DNA of 32,288 nucleotides. Origin: Clostridiaceae bacterium (GTDB lineage Bacteria > Bacillota > Clostridia > Oscillospirales > Butyricicoccaceae). The notes under the pieces were generated by a model. The model was not told where the DNA came from. It did not search any database and was given only the letters and a program-made list of their open reading frames with translations. Positions 23,050 to 32,211 of this stretch are shown piece by piece. The number at the start of each line of letters is the position of its first letter. Position 1 is the first letter of the stretch. The translations under genes and the position numbers were made by a program. The stretch spans positions 1 through 32,288 of the forward strand of contig QXXE01000045.1 of the NCBI GenBank assembly GCA_009911355.1, given 5' to 3'.

Positions 23050-23945
23050 TCCTTGCGGAAAACGTAACCAAACGATTTGACGATATCCTGGCGCTGGACA
23101 ACGTCAGCGCAGAAATCCGGGACGGCTCGGTATTCGGGCTGATCGGCTCGAACGGCGCGGGCAAATCTACCTTCCTGCGGCTGCTGGCGGGCATCCTGTC
23201 GCCCGATAACGGCACGCTCGCGATCGACGGCGGGACGGTCTTTGAAAACCTCGCAGTCAAACGCCGCTGCTTTTACATCTCCGACGAACAGTTCTTTTTC
23301 CCGGGCTGCTCGCCGGAAGAACTGAAAAATTACTACAAAGCCTATTACCCCGGCTTCGACGAGGGACGCTGGAAGCAGCTGATGCAGGCGTTTGGGCTCG
23401 ACCTCCGCCGGAAGGTGCGCACCTTCTCAAAGGGCATGAAAAAGCAGGTGTCGGTTATCTGCGGGGTGTGCTCGGGGGCTGACTACCTCTTCTGCGACGA
23501 AACGTTCGACGGGCTCGACCCGGTGATGCGGCAGGCAGTCAAGAGCCTGTTTGCACAGGACGTCGCCGACCGGGGGCTCACGCCGGTGATCGCGTCGCAC
23601 AACCTGCGCGAGCTGGAGGACATCTGCGACCATGTCGGGCTGCTGCACCGCGGCGGTATCCTGTTCTCACGCGACCTGGACGAGATGCGGCTCGGCATCC
23701 ACAAATTGCAGGTCATTTTCAGCGGCGGCGGCGAGGACGCGGTGTTCCACCGCATCCGGGTGCTGTCGCGTGAGCAGCGCGGCTCGCTGCATACGCTGGT
23801 CGTGCGCGGCACGGCGGAAGATATCCAGCGCGAATTCCACGCGCTCCAGCCGATGTTCTTCGAGATGCTCCCGCTGACGCTGGAGGAAATCTTTATCAGT
23901 GAAACGGAGGTGGCGGGCTATGACGTCAAAAAGCTTATTCTGTAA
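23046..23945 (+). CDS. ABC transporter ATP-binding protein
   Basis: Encodes 299 residues. Walker A is GSNGAGKST (about residues 36-44), the signature is FSKGMKKQVS, and Walker B is YLFCDETFDGLD; the signature is the KGMKK form common in YtrB/EcsA-like exporters. The Q-loop and H-loop segments (ISDEQFFF and IASHNLREL) are present. The C-terminal 80 residues form the extra domain often seen in this group. It drives the permease encoded next, which its gene overlaps by 26 bases. The substrate is unknown; an envelope-active compound is likely from the YtrA context. Confidence 0.93.
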   Translation: MILAENVTKRFDDILALDNVSAEIRDGSVFGLIGSNGAGKSTFLRLLAGILSPDNGTLAIDGGTVFENLAVKRRCFYISDEQFFFPGCSPEELKNYYKAYYPGFDEGRWKQLMQAFGLDLRRKVRTFSKGMKKQVSVICGVCSGADYLFCDETFDGLDPVMRQAVKSLFAQDVADRGLTPVIASHNLRELEDICDHVGLLHRGGILFSRDLDEMRLGIHKLQVIFSGGGEDAVFHRIRVLSREQRGSLHTLVVRGTAEDIQREFHALQPMFFEMLPLTLEEIFISETEVAGYDVKKLIL

Positions 23946-26052
23946 ACTGGTGCGCGACAAGGTGCGCCGGAATCTCTGGGCGCTGGCGCTTTCGGTGCTG
24001 GGGTTCCTGTTCGCGGGGCCGCTGCGGGTGGTCATCTACTTTCAGGAAAACTGGACGGTGAAATGGCTTGCAGACCAGGAGCTTGAGACCGTCCGCCAGA
24101 ACCTGATCAACAGGCTGCCAAGCATCCTGTCGGACGAGCTCGCCTGCGCCGGGCTGATGATCATGGCGCTGCTGTGCGGTATTACGCTGTTCCGGTTCCT
24201 GCACGACCGGCGGCAGGTCGATTTCTATTTCGCGCTGCCCATCCGGCGGGAGACGCTGTTTGGGGTCAGTTTTGTAACCGGCGTGCTGCTGGTGCTGCCC
24301 GCCTATTTCGTCATGAAGTTCGCGAGCGCTGCGGTTGCGGCGGCAGGCATCGCCGGGCTTGGGATGTCCGTCCCCTTCCCATGGGGCGAGTTCTTCCTGT
24401 CGATGGGCATCGACCTGCTCGCATTCTTCACCATCTACAGCATCGCCATTTTGTGTACCACGTTGTGCGGGAACACCGCGTTTTCCTCGGTGCTGGCCCT
24501 CTGGGCGCTGTCTTCCCCGTTCATCGCAGGGATGGTCTATGAAGTTTACGCGATGAGCTTCTACCCGACCTACAGCAACAACAGCCTAAGCGCCAGCCCG
24601 TGGCTCCTGAGCCCGGCCTATGGCTTGATGATGGTCGAACGCAGCTGCGACGAGGGGCTGCGCTACCGCATGTACCTGCTCTGTTATGTGCTTGTGGCGG
24701 CAGCGGCGCTTGCATTGTCGTTCGTGCTGATGCGCAGGTGGCGCGGCGAGTGCGCGGGCAAGGCGGTCGCGTTCGGCCCGCTCCGCCTGCCGCTGAAGCT
24801 TTACACCTGCATCGTGACCGGGCTTGCGTTTGGCTGCTTGTTTTCCGTCCTGTTCGGATACAGCAGCACCGGCTGGATGCTGCTGTGCACGGCGGTCGGC
24901 GCTGCGGTGTGCCACTGCGTGATGGAAGTCATCTATAATGCCGATACGCGCGCGATGTTCCGGCAGCTGCCAATGCTCGTGGTGACTGTGGCGGCGGCGC
25001 TTGGCCTCTCGCTGGGGCTGAGCGCGGATATGTTCGGCTATACGGACTGGCTCCCGAAGGAGGGGCAGCTGGAATGGGTTGAGCTCCATAACCTGCATCT
25101 TTACGACGGAGTCAATACGTACAGCCTGCCGAACTATTATAATTTTTCCGCGGAGGAACAGCTGACCGACCCGGAGGTCGTGGAAGCGATGCTGGGGCTG
25201 GCAAGGCTGGGGATTGAAAACCAGGACTTGAGAGCTACGAGCACAACCCGTCTGGACGATCAGCCAGAGAAATTGGACTCCCACATGGAGGCGATCATCC
25301 ATTACCGGCTCAAGGGTGAGCGCCATGTGTTCAGGGAATATACCATCCCGCGCACCGAGGAGGCGCTGGCGCTGCTGAACACGGTGATCTATTCGGAGGA
25401 TTATCTGAAATTCCATAACAACGCGATTATTTTTGGCGCTGAGCTCGACCAGAAATTGCAGGACAACCCGGATTGGGAGCCGTTCGTGCAGGTCGACGAT
25501 GTGATGCGCAGCAGCACGCTGAAAATGCTGCGCGAAGAGGGGCAGGTGCGCAAGCTGCTGGAAGCGATGCGGGCCGATGTGCTCGACTTTACCCCCGCGC
25601 AGGCGGCAGAGGAAGGGGCGGTATTCCAGCTGTATTTTGGCTATAAAACGGGCGCGGCGCGGGATTTTCAGAACGGCGTGTCGGTGTACCCGTCTTACCG
25701 GCGGACGCTGGCGCTGCTCGAGGAATACGCGGGGATTGTACCTGTGCCGCTGGATGCGGACGAGGTCACGCGCGTCCAGATCGAAGACCGGCACGACATC
25801 TATGACAGGAACGGCGGGGAGGCATATACCGGCATGACGACCAACCGCGAAGAAATCGCGCAGCTGCTGCCGGGGCTCGTCAGCGAATACAGCACCGACC
25901 GCTACGGGCTGGCAACCGACCCGTATTATCGGGTGCGGGTGCTGCTGACCAACGGCAATATGACTGACCTCGTGTATCTCGAGGGGGCGGTTCCGCAGGC
26001 GCTTGCTGAGGAGCTGTGCCGCAACCGGCCCCAGGCGGAGGGCATCCGTTAA
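23920..26052 (+). CDS. Large ABC permease with C-terminal soluble domain
   Basis: Encodes 710 residues. Residues 1 to about 370 contain around nine hydrophobic segments (for example LWALALSVLGFLFAGPL, DLLAFFTIYSIAILCTTLCG and MLVVTVAAALGLSLGL). Residues 375-710 are soluble, predicted alpha/beta, rich in Asp, Glu and Tyr, and end without a membrane anchor. The domain most likely faces outward. I do not recognise its fold. The ATG at 23920 is preferred because GGAGG lies nine bases upstream. It ends the three-gene operon and is followed by a terminator. Its size is larger than YtrC/YtrD-type permeases. Confidence 0.85.
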   Translation: MTSKSLFCKLVRDKVRRNLWALALSVLGFLFAGPLRVVIYFQENWTVKWLADQELETVRQNLINRLPSILSDELACAGLMIMALLCGITLFRFLHDRRQVDFYFALPIRRETLFGVSFVTGVLLVLPAYFVMKFASAAVAAAGIAGLGMSVPFPWGEFFLSMGIDLLAFFTIYSIAILCTTLCGNTAFSSVLALWALSSPFIAGMVYEVYAMSFYPTYSNNSLSASPWLLSPAYGLMMVERSCDEGLRYRMYLLCYVLVAAAALALSFVLMRRWRGECAGKAVAFGPLRLPLKLYTCIVTGLAFGCLFSVLFGYSSTGWMLLCTAVGAAVCHCVMEVIYNADTRAMFRQLPMLVVTVAAALGLSLGLSADMFGYTDWLPKEGQLEWVELHNLHLYDGVNTYSLPNYYNFSAEEQLTDPEVVEAMLGLARLGIENQDLRATSTTRLDDQPEKLDSHMEAIIHYRLKGERHVFREYTIPRTEEALALLNTVIYSEDYLKFHNNAIIFGAELDQKLQDNPDWEPFVQVDDVMRSSTLKMLREEGQVRKLLEAMRADVLDFTPAQAAEEGAVFQLYFGYKTGAARDFQNGVSVYPSYRRTLALLEEYAGIVPVPLDADEVTRVQIEDRHDIYDRNGGEAYTGMTTNREEIAQLLPGLVSEYSTDRYGLATDPYYRVRVLLTNGNMTDLVYLEGAVPQALAEELCRNRPQAEGIR

Positions 26053-26058
26053 GGGAAA

Positions 26059-26098
26059 GCGCGGCGGTGAGGCAGGAGCCTTCCGCCGCGCTGTTCCT
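26059..26098 (+). terminator. Terminator after the ABC operon
   Basis: GCGCGGCGG (26059-26067) pairs with CCGCCGCGC (26083-26091), with a small inner AGGC/GCCT stem in the loop, followed by TGTTCCTTTT. It starts seven bases after the permease stop. Confidence 0.75.
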
Positions 26099-26145
26099 TT
26101 TGGCTGGCTCCTGCGCCGCTGCCGCCCAAACCCGCCGGAAACCGC

Positions 26146-26201
26146 TTGACTTCTCCGGCGGGATGGGATATGCTGTAAGTGCCGAGGCCCCATGATGGGG
26201 C
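26146..26201 (+). promoter_or_regulatory. Promoter of the desulfoferrodoxin gene, with dyad
   Basis: TTGACT (26146-26151), a 17-base spacer and TATGCT (26169-26174). A perfect 15-base dyad GCCCCATGATGGGGC (26187-26201) follows about 13 bases after the -10, near or just after the transcription start, where a repressor or an mRNA stem could act. Confidence 0.7.
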
Positions 26202-26249
26202 TGCGGCAGACAGAAAAACAAACCGACAAGTGATCAGGAGGAAACCAGA

Positions 26250-26624
26250 ATGGAACAGAAATTCTACATTTGCGAGCATTGCGGCAACATCATTGCGAAG
26301 GTGAAGGACGCAGGCGTACCGGTGATGTGCTGCGGGCAGAAAATGACCGAGATCGTCCCTGGTACGACCGACGCGGCGGCTGAGAAGCACATCCCGGTGT
26401 ATCAGGTCGAGGGCAACATCGTTACGGTGCGGGTCGGCTCGGTCGACCACCCCATGCTGCCCGAGCATTTTATCGAGTGGGTCTCGCTGCAAACCAAGCA
26501 GGGCAACCAGCGCAAGCTGCTGCACCCCGGCGATCAGCCGGCCGTCTGCTTTGCACTCTGCGAAGGTGACGAGGTCGAGGCGGTATATGCGTACTGCAAC
26601 CTGCATGGGCTCTGGAAGGCGTAA
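26250..26624 (+). CDS. dfx: Desulfoferrodoxin (superoxide reductase)
   Basis: Encodes 124 residues with both iron centres of a class I desulfoferrodoxin. The N-terminal desulforedoxin-like FeS4 site uses C8, C11, C27 and C28 (CEHC and CC). The catalytic centre II ligands are H47 (EKHIPVY, with the conserved Glu-Lys pair), H67 and H73 (VDHPMLPEHFIEW), and C116 and H119 (YCNLHGLW). It reduces superoxide to hydrogen peroxide in the cytoplasm without making oxygen, as expected in a strict anaerobe. AGGAGG lies upstream of the ATG. The gene stands alone with its own promoter and a shared terminator. Confidence 0.97.
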   Translation: MEQKFYICEHCGNIIAKVKDAGVPVMCCGQKMTEIVPGTTDAAAEKHIPVYQVEGNIVTVRVGSVDHPMLPEHFIEWVSLQTKQGNQRKLLHPGDQPAVCFALCEGDEVEAVYAYCNLHGLWKA

Positions 26625-26632
26625 AGCGATAG

Positions 26633-26664
26633 AAAATCCCCCCTCCGTTTGGAGGGGGGATTTT
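26633..26664. terminator. Bidirectional rho-independent terminator
   Basis: A perfect 14-base stem (AAAATCCCCCCTCC at 26633-26646 with its complement at 26651-26664) and a 4-base loop GTTT, with A/T tracts on both sides. It serves desulfoferrodoxin (+) and the convergent surface-protein gene (-). Confidence 0.9.
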
Positions 26665-26681
26665 CTTGTGCCCTTATGGGG

Positions 26682-29600
26682 TTAGTTGCGGCGGGTGGCT
26701 GAGCCTCTGCCGTCCCAAGCTGCGGGCTGGATGCTGTACTGGATTTCGTTATTCACAATGGAAACGGTCACGACGAGCGCCTGACGGCGGTAGTTGCCGA
26801 ACTGGTCGCTCAGGCTGGCCTCAAAGTTGATAACGCCAGGGGATGGGGTTCTGTTAAAGGAAACGGTAACGCTTCGCGTATGGACGTTGACTGCGTCACG
26901 GTCGGTGACGATATTCATGTTTTGGGTATCGAGCACCTTGGCAATACGTTCCACACTGATGAAGTCTTTGTCTCGGGTCACAGTACCACCGATAACCGGT
27001 CCGGAGTCAACCTTATACTTGACCTCTTGCGGGGTCGTGGGGTTGAGAACCTGGTAGATGGGTTCGTCGAAGTTGATGACCAGCGAGCCGGAGATCCGCG
27101 GCTGCCCGCCAACGGTTTCAATGCGCAGGCCGGGGGCAATCGTGTCGACTACAGGGGCTTCAGTATCCACCAGCGAGATCGTATATGTCGCGCGGAATGC
27201 GTCGCCGGAGCCAAGCGGGCTCTTTGCAACCGCCAGGAAGACATAGCCGGTATCCGGCGACAGGCTCCATGTGGTATCGCACTTTACGGTCCCCGGGCTT
27301 GTCGGCGCTACGGTTACACCGGCCGAAGGGCCAGCCAGCTGGCCGCCGGAACGGATTTCATAACCGAGGTCTTCTTTTGCTTTTTGGGTTGCGAAATTAT
27401 CAAAGACGGAGCCGAGCGACATGTAGTCATTGCGCAGAGCTTCCAGAACAGTGAGGGTTGAGCCTTTGTTTTGATCCTGCCATTCCGGTGTCGCATAGCT
27501 GTAGAACGGATCGGACAGCCAGCCGGCACCGTTGATGGGGTACATCATGTAATGCACCGTCGCGGTACGGTCGGTCTGGATGGTGACGGTCGGGTTGTTG
27601 AGCCGGAGGTCCAGGATCGGCTTGATCACCTTCTCGGTGTGGAACCGGTACAGGTAGACATGCTCGGAGAAGGTCGCGTCTGTGCCCTGAAGGACGAAAT
27701 AAGCATAATAATCCTTGTCGGGTTCAAGATCGTTGACCTGGACCGGCTGGACGCTGGTGTTCAGCGGCGCGGTGCCGGTTTTGATCCGCTTATTGTTCGC
27801 GTAGCGGCTGAAATTGATCGCTTCACGGTAGGTCGGTTCGCTCAAGAGGAACTCACCATTGGCGCCAGATTCCGGCACCGACAGGAAATCTGTGACGACA
27901 TTGCCGTCCAGGTCGCGGGTCTGAATCTGGGAGGTCGTCATGCCGGGCTTGCTTGGGACCGGATCAACCGGGGAGAGCAGGTAATACACCGTGCCGGCGC
28001 GGTTGGCCATCAGATTCATAAGGACAGTGGTATCGCCGGGCTCAAACTGCGGGTAGCCGTTCGTGAAATACGGCGCAGAATGGTCGGTAAACGTCACGTA
28101 GGCGCGGAAGTTTTCCGGCGAAGTGATGTCATTGACCCGCCCTGCCTGGATCATGCTTTCATAATTGCCGCCGTTCGGGTTGCGCAGGCTGTTCAGCTCT
28201 GCGGAACGCCCTGCCGCGATGTTGATCTGGGCGGTGATGTTGGCACTCCACGAGTTGCGGTCGGACAGGGTGCCAAGCTGCACAAAATGAATGGCGTAAT
28301 AGTATTTTTGGTCGTCCAGAAGGGTGGCGTTCAGCTGCGGGAAGTCGTCTTCCGCTGTGGCGCGGGGGTCAATTGGCCAGCCGACAAAGCTGCCGTCGTT
28401 TGCAACGTCGTACGTGTACAAACCGTCGGGGGAGTTTTTGTTTTCCACCTGCGTCCACGGGCCGTCGGGGGAGGTGCTGCGGTACAGCTCGAAGTCGGCG
28501 CTGGTGTTCAGCCAGATCAGCATATCCCAGTCGATATCGTCCTCAACGGTTGAGGTGGAACGCGGGTTCAGGGAGAATGCGATATCGGCTTCCTTGCGCT
28601 GCCCGTCCGGGTAAAGCTGGTTGGAAAGGCGGGTGATGTTCTCCGACTGGATAAAGACCTGCGCGGCGATGGTTGTGAAGCGGGGGAGCGTGACCTGCCC
28701 CATGCGGTTCTGTGCCGTCGAGGTGTCGGTGATGTCGCGCAGCTGGAAGAAATAGGTCGTGCCGCTTGCGAGGTTCAGCGCGTCGGTTTCGGGGTCGCTG
28801 GTTGACTTGAAGGTGATAACCAGCTGGCCGTCAGCGTTGAATTCCACGACCGCGTTGCGGTAGTCGATGACGTCGCTTTCCTGGAGGACCGGCAGGCTGC
28901 CGCCCATGCCAGCGCTGTACAGCTGGATGTTTGCGCCGAGTACCGCGCCCAGCCGTTCCTTGGCTTCGCGCAGCGCGGTCGGGTCGCCGCGGGAAGCGAC
29001 AACTTCCTGATAGAGCTCGAGGAAGCTTGCGGTGGAGTTTGCACTCTTCACATCCTCGTCAAAGACCAGCCGGATATCGGTATCCGCGTAAGGCCGGGTG
29101 GTGTTGACGCTGTCGCCCTCCGGGAACCGGGTGAATTCCTGCTTGACCGTCGGAGCGACGTTGTCAAGGGTGTTTGCCGTCAGCATACGCACCGGGGTTG
29201 AGAAGTTGCCCGCGGTGTCCATCGCGACATAGTAGATGTCGTAGCGGCTCTGCGCGTTCAGGCCGGTGACGGTGAACGTGAAATCGGTGTTTTCACGCGC
29301 GTTGACCGCGCCGTTGCGGAAGCCGTTCAGGCCGTAGCGCACCTGCAGCTTGGCATATTCGCTGTCGAGCGCCACGCCCGAGCCCGTGGTTACCGTTGTG
29401 CCGGCGACGCGCGGCGCGTCGGGGTTGTTGGGGTCGGTGAAATAGGCGGTCAGCGTGACCGAGCTGGCGGGCATGGTAAACTCCCAGCTGTCCGTATCAA
29501 CGAGGTCGCCGTTTTCGTCCTCGGTCTGTATCTGGCGGGGCTCGATGCGGATGCTCGCGTCGTTGACCGCAGCCTGCCATTGGTAAAAGACCTTGCCGTC

Positions 29601-31895
29601 CATGTGCTCGGGCGTGATCGTGACCGTATCGCCTTCCTTATACGTGCCGCCGCCCGTGCCGCCAACGACCGTGACCGCAAACGCGCCGGTCTCGATGTTC
29701 GGGTTGTCGGGGGCCTTCGGGTAAGGCTCGCCCGAGGGGACGGCAACCCAGTAGACGGTGCCGTTCTCGTTGATCGCGCCGGTCAGCGTGATCGCGCGCG
29801 CGGCTTCGTTCGTGACATTCAGGGTGTTGACAAATTCCGGCGGGGTCATGTCCTTCGTCGTGAAGGGCAGGCGGCGCACGGTCGAGCTCAGGCCGCCCTC
29901 GCGGTCGGTCAGCCACAGGTACAGGTCATAATCTACCTTTTCCTCAAGCATGCCGTTGATGCTGCCCGGTTCGCCGTCGACCAGGTCGCCGGTCAGCCAT
30001 TCGGCGATCGGGGTGTTTTTCTCCATGTTGAACTTGCCCGCCGCAATCGCGCCGGTCAGCGAATTGGAAAGGAAGTTGTTCTGGGTCGGCGCCATGCTGC
30101 CGCGCGGGTAGACCGCATAATACATCTCGCAGTCCTTGTTGGTCATCGCGGACAGCTGCGCGTCGTTGTCAATTACCTTGCTGATCGACGGGTAGCCCGC
30201 CGCGAAGGCTGGGACGGTGTTGTCCGGCGTGGTGAACTTGACCGACTTGATCTTGCTGCGGTCGCCGCGCGCGTCCACCAGCACAGCGGAAATATAGTAG
30301 GTGCCGTCGACCGTCAGGCCGCTGATGCGCACCGTCGATTCGGTATTTGACGCGGCAATATTCAGCCGTCCGCGCGCCGTGTAGTTCGGCCCGTAGGTCG
30401 GTGGGTTGACCAGTTCTTCGTCGTCCTCAATCTCGCCGTAGATTTCCGGCGTGACGATGTAGTACAGCGTGCCGCGCTTGTTCGTCGAGAATACGCCGAC
30501 CGCCGAATAGGGCGCGATATCGTCTACGCGGGGATAGCCGGACAGGATACGCGGCTCTTCGGAGGACTCCGCGCCCAGCTTGGAATCCATCACTTCGCCC
30601 GCAATGTTCGCGGTGATGCCGGGGCGGATGACGATCTCGTCGGGCAGCATGGTTGTGCTTGCGCCTGCTGCGCTGACCGTCAGCTTGCCAATGTCGCCAT
30701 CGCCGCGCACGGGGATGCCCACGTCGAGGTTCAGGTTGTCGACCACCGCGTCGTTGTTGATCATCAGCGTTGAATCGGTTGCCGACTCGTCGATGGTCAG
30801 GTTTTCCACCGAGCCGTCGCCGATGATCAGCGTCGACCCCGGCGTTTTGTTGACCGCGCTCTTGACGTTGCCCGAAAGGGTGAAGCTCATGCCCTCATCA
30901 TCGCCGTCGAGCGTGATGTTCAGCAGGCCCATGCCGTCGCGCGAGTTGTCCTTGATGTAGGCGTTGCTGCGGACCAGCGTCGTCGGGATCAGTGAGTCGT
31001 TCTGCACGTCCAGCGAGACGTACTGCCCGGAAAGGGTGTCAACCAGCAGCGACTGCGCCGCGACGTTGCGCAGCGTGATGCTCGAAGCGCCCTGCTCGCT
31101 CTCGCCGCCGCCGGCGACAATGATGCGGCCCATGACGGTTACGTTTTCCAGCGTCACCGCGCCGAGCCCTACGCCGCCTGTCAGGTACAGGTCGCCCGCG
31201 ATTACGGTGTCGCGCAGCGTTGTGCCCGGCGAGTTGATCGTCAGGTTGCCCGCGACGCCGCCCAGGCTATGTACGCCGGAGGTGTTGATCAGCGTGCCCA
31301 GCGCGTCGGCGAGCAGCTTGATCATCTCCGCACGCGTGATGCTGCTGCGCGGGCGGAAGGTCTGGTCCTGGTAGCCGTTGACGATGCCGTTGTCGACTGC
31401 CGATTTGATGTAGCCCTTCGCCCAGTTAGAGAAGGAGCGGCCGTCGGCGAACTGGGTGACCTCGCCTGACGATTCGGGCAGGCGCATATTGCGTGCCAGC
31501 AGTGTAATCGCCTGTTCGCGCGTCAGGGTGTTGTTGGGCGAGGCGGTCGTCTCGGTCGTGCCGCTGAAATACCCGGTGTTATAGCCGATCGCGATATCAT
31601 CCGCGAACCATGCCCAGGCGGGCACGTCGGTAAACGGCGTTTCCGAGGGCTCGGTGTACCCGTAAGCGCGGTTGACCATTGCGGTAAATTCTGCACGTGA
31701 GATGCGGCTGTTCAGCTGCTGTGCGCCGCCGTCGCGCCCGGTGATGACGCCCCAGCTCATCAGCTTGTCGACCGAGGGCTGCACCCATTCGGTGCCCGCT
31801 GCCGCGGGCGGCGTGAAATGGACGGAAGTCGCCAGCAGCGCTGCGCTTAGGAACAGTGCTGCCGCCTTCTTCGCGTGCGGCTTGAATTGTAGCAT
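26682..31895 (-). CDS. Giant SLH-domain surface protein
   Basis: Encodes 1737 residues. A signal peptide (MLQFKPHAKKAAALFLSAAL, cut near AAAG at about 33) is followed by three S-layer-homology repeats (about 35-80, 88-140 and 149-203), each with the conserved helix, for example SRAEFTAMVNRAYGY and TRAEMIKLLADALG. They anchor the protein to wall polysaccharide. Residues 210-440 are Gly/Val/Thr-rich with beta-helix-like repeats (NLTINSPGTTLRDTVIAGDL). Next come Ig/fibronectin-like modules with recurring GYP and (G)TxYYxxxP motifs (about 453-483, 567-597 and 1280-1310, others degenerate). Residues about 735-820 (GGTGGGTYKEGDTVTITPEH to FTMPASSVTLTAYF) match the divergent InlB B-repeat pattern. 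AGGAGG lies nine bases before the ATG. Adhesion or S-layer function is inferred. Confidence 0.92.
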   Translation of the reverse strand: MLQFKPHAKKAAALFLSAALLATSVHFTPPAAAGTEWVQPSVDKLMSWGVITGRDGGAQQLNSRISRAEFTAMVNRAYGYTEPSETPFTDVPAWAWFADDIAIGYNTGYFSGTTETTASPNNTLTREQAITLLARNMRLPESSGEVTQFADGRSFSNWAKGYIKSAVDNGIVNGYQDQTFRPRSSITRAEMIKLLADALGTLINTSGVHSLGGVAGNLTINSPGTTLRDTVIAGDLYLTGGVGLGAVTLENVTVMGRIIVAGGGESEQGASSITLRNVAAQSLLVDTLSGQYVSLDVQNDSLIPTTLVRSNAYIKDNSRDGMGLLNITLDGDDEGMSFTLSGNVKSAVNKTPGSTLIIGDGSVENLTIDESATDSTLMINNDAVVDNLNLDVGIPVRGDGDIGKLTVSAAGASTTMLPDEIVIRPGITANIAGEVMDSKLGAESSEEPRILSGYPRVDDIAPYSAVGVFSTNKRGTLYYIVTPEIYGEIEDDEELVNPPTYGPNYTARGRLNIAASNTESTVRISGLTVDGTYYISAVLVDARGDRSKIKSVKFTTPDNTVPAFAAGYPSISKVIDNDAQLSAMTNKDCEMYYAVYPRGSMAPTQNNFLSNSLTGAIAAGKFNMEKNTPIAEWLTGDLVDGEPGSINGMLEEKVDYDLYLWLTDREGGLSSTVRRLPFTTKDMTPPEFVNTLNVTNEAARAITLTGAINENGTVYWVAVPSGEPYPKAPDNPNIETGAFAVTVVGGTGGGTYKEGDTVTITPEHMDGKVFYQWQAAVNDASIRIEPRQIQTEDENGDLVDTDSWEFTMPASSVTLTAYFTDPNNPDAPRVAGTTVTTGSGVALDSEYAKLQVRYGLNGFRNGAVNARENTDFTFTVTGLNAQSRYDIYYVAMDTAGNFSTPVRMLTANTLDNVAPTVKQEFTRFPEGDSVNTTRPYADTDIRLVFDEDVKSANSTASFLELYQEVVASRGDPTALREAKERLGAVLGANIQLYSAGMGGSLPVLQESDVIDYRNAVVEFNADGQLVITFKSTSDPETDALNLASGTTYFFQLRDITDTSTAQNRMGQVTLPRFTTIAAQVFIQSENITRLSNQLYPDGQRKEADIAFSLNPRSTSTVEDDIDWDMLIWLNTSADFELYRSTSPDGPWTQVENKNSPDGLYTYDVANDGSFVGWPIDPRATAEDDFPQLNATLLDDQKYYYAIHFVQLGTLSDRNSWSANITAQINIAAGRSAELNSLRNPNGGNYESMIQAGRVNDITSPENFRAYVTFTDHSAPYFTNGYPQFEPGDTTVLMNLMANRAGTVYYLLSPVDPVPSKPGMTTSQIQTRDLDGNVVTDFLSVPESGANGEFLLSEPTYREAINFSRYANNKRIKTGTAPLNTSVQPVQVNDLEPDKDYYAYFVLQGTDATFSEHVYLYRFHTEKVIKPILDLRLNNPTVTIQTDRTATVHYMMYPINGAGWLSDPFYSYATPEWQDQNKGSTLTVLEALRNDYMSLGSVFDNFATQKAKEDLGYEIRSGGQLAGPSAGVTVAPTSPGTVKCDTTWSLSPDTGYVFLAVAKSPLGSGDAFRATYTISLVDTEAPVVDTIAPGLRIETVGGQPRISGSLVINFDEPIYQVLNPTTPQEVKYKVDSGPVIGGTVTRDKDFISVERIAKVLDTQNMNIVTDRDAVNVHTRSVTVSFNRTPSPGVINFEASLSDQFGNYRRQALVVTVSIVNNEIQYSIQPAAWDGRGSATRRN

Positions 31896-32027
31896 TGTGG
31901 GGTCCTCCTTTTAACGTTGTTCCAAAACTCCTGCCGCGCGGCGGCGGGAGGAAAAGGCTTGGCTTGCCGCCGCTTGCGGCGGGGGTCTTTGAACCAGGCA
32001 GATCCAGCCTCCTTAGGGGTTTCCTTT

Positions 32028-32056
32028 ATTATAGCAGATTTGCCGCCCAAGTGCAA
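32028..32056 (-). promoter_or_regulatory. Promoter of the SLH-protein gene
   Basis: On the minus strand, TTGCAC (32056-32051), a 17-base spacer and a perfect TATAAT (32033-32028). The resulting leader of about 125 bases contains two hairpins: a 10-base stem at 31928-31950 (CTCCTGCCGC with GCGGCGGGAG) and a 6-base stem CCGCCG/CGGCGG at 31967-31982. They may stabilise the long mRNA or affect its translation. Confidence 0.8.
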
Positions 32057-32101
32057 ATAGGGGAATTGCTGGAAATCCGAAAAAAATTTCACGGGAAGCG
32101 C

Positions 32102-32128
32102 TAACTTTTTTTGAAGAGTTGTCGATAA
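32102..32128 (+). promoter_or_regulatory. Sigma-28 (SigD/FliA)-like promoter
   Basis: TAAC (32102-32105), a 15-base spacer and GTCGATAA (32121-32128) match the flagellar sigma consensus TAAA-N15-GCCGATAA at 3 of 4 and 7 of 8 positions. No sigma-A promoter is evident. It lies 84 bases upstream of the partial gene at the window edge. Confidence 0.55.
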
Positions 32129-32211
32129 ATATATATGAGTAATCGAGTTATGCTCAGGAACGGGCTGCGGCCCGGGACTGGAAAAATATAGAGCAAAGGC
32201 AGGATGAGATA

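Noticed and set aside
24586..26229. 547-codon open frame on the minus strand
   Set aside because: It lies opposite the ABC permease and runs through the terminator and promoter region behind it; composition is Arg/His/Gln-rich as in shadow frames.
27471..28553. 360-codon open frame on the plus strand
   Set aside because: It lies opposite the SLH protein, with no ribosome site and no recognisable domain.
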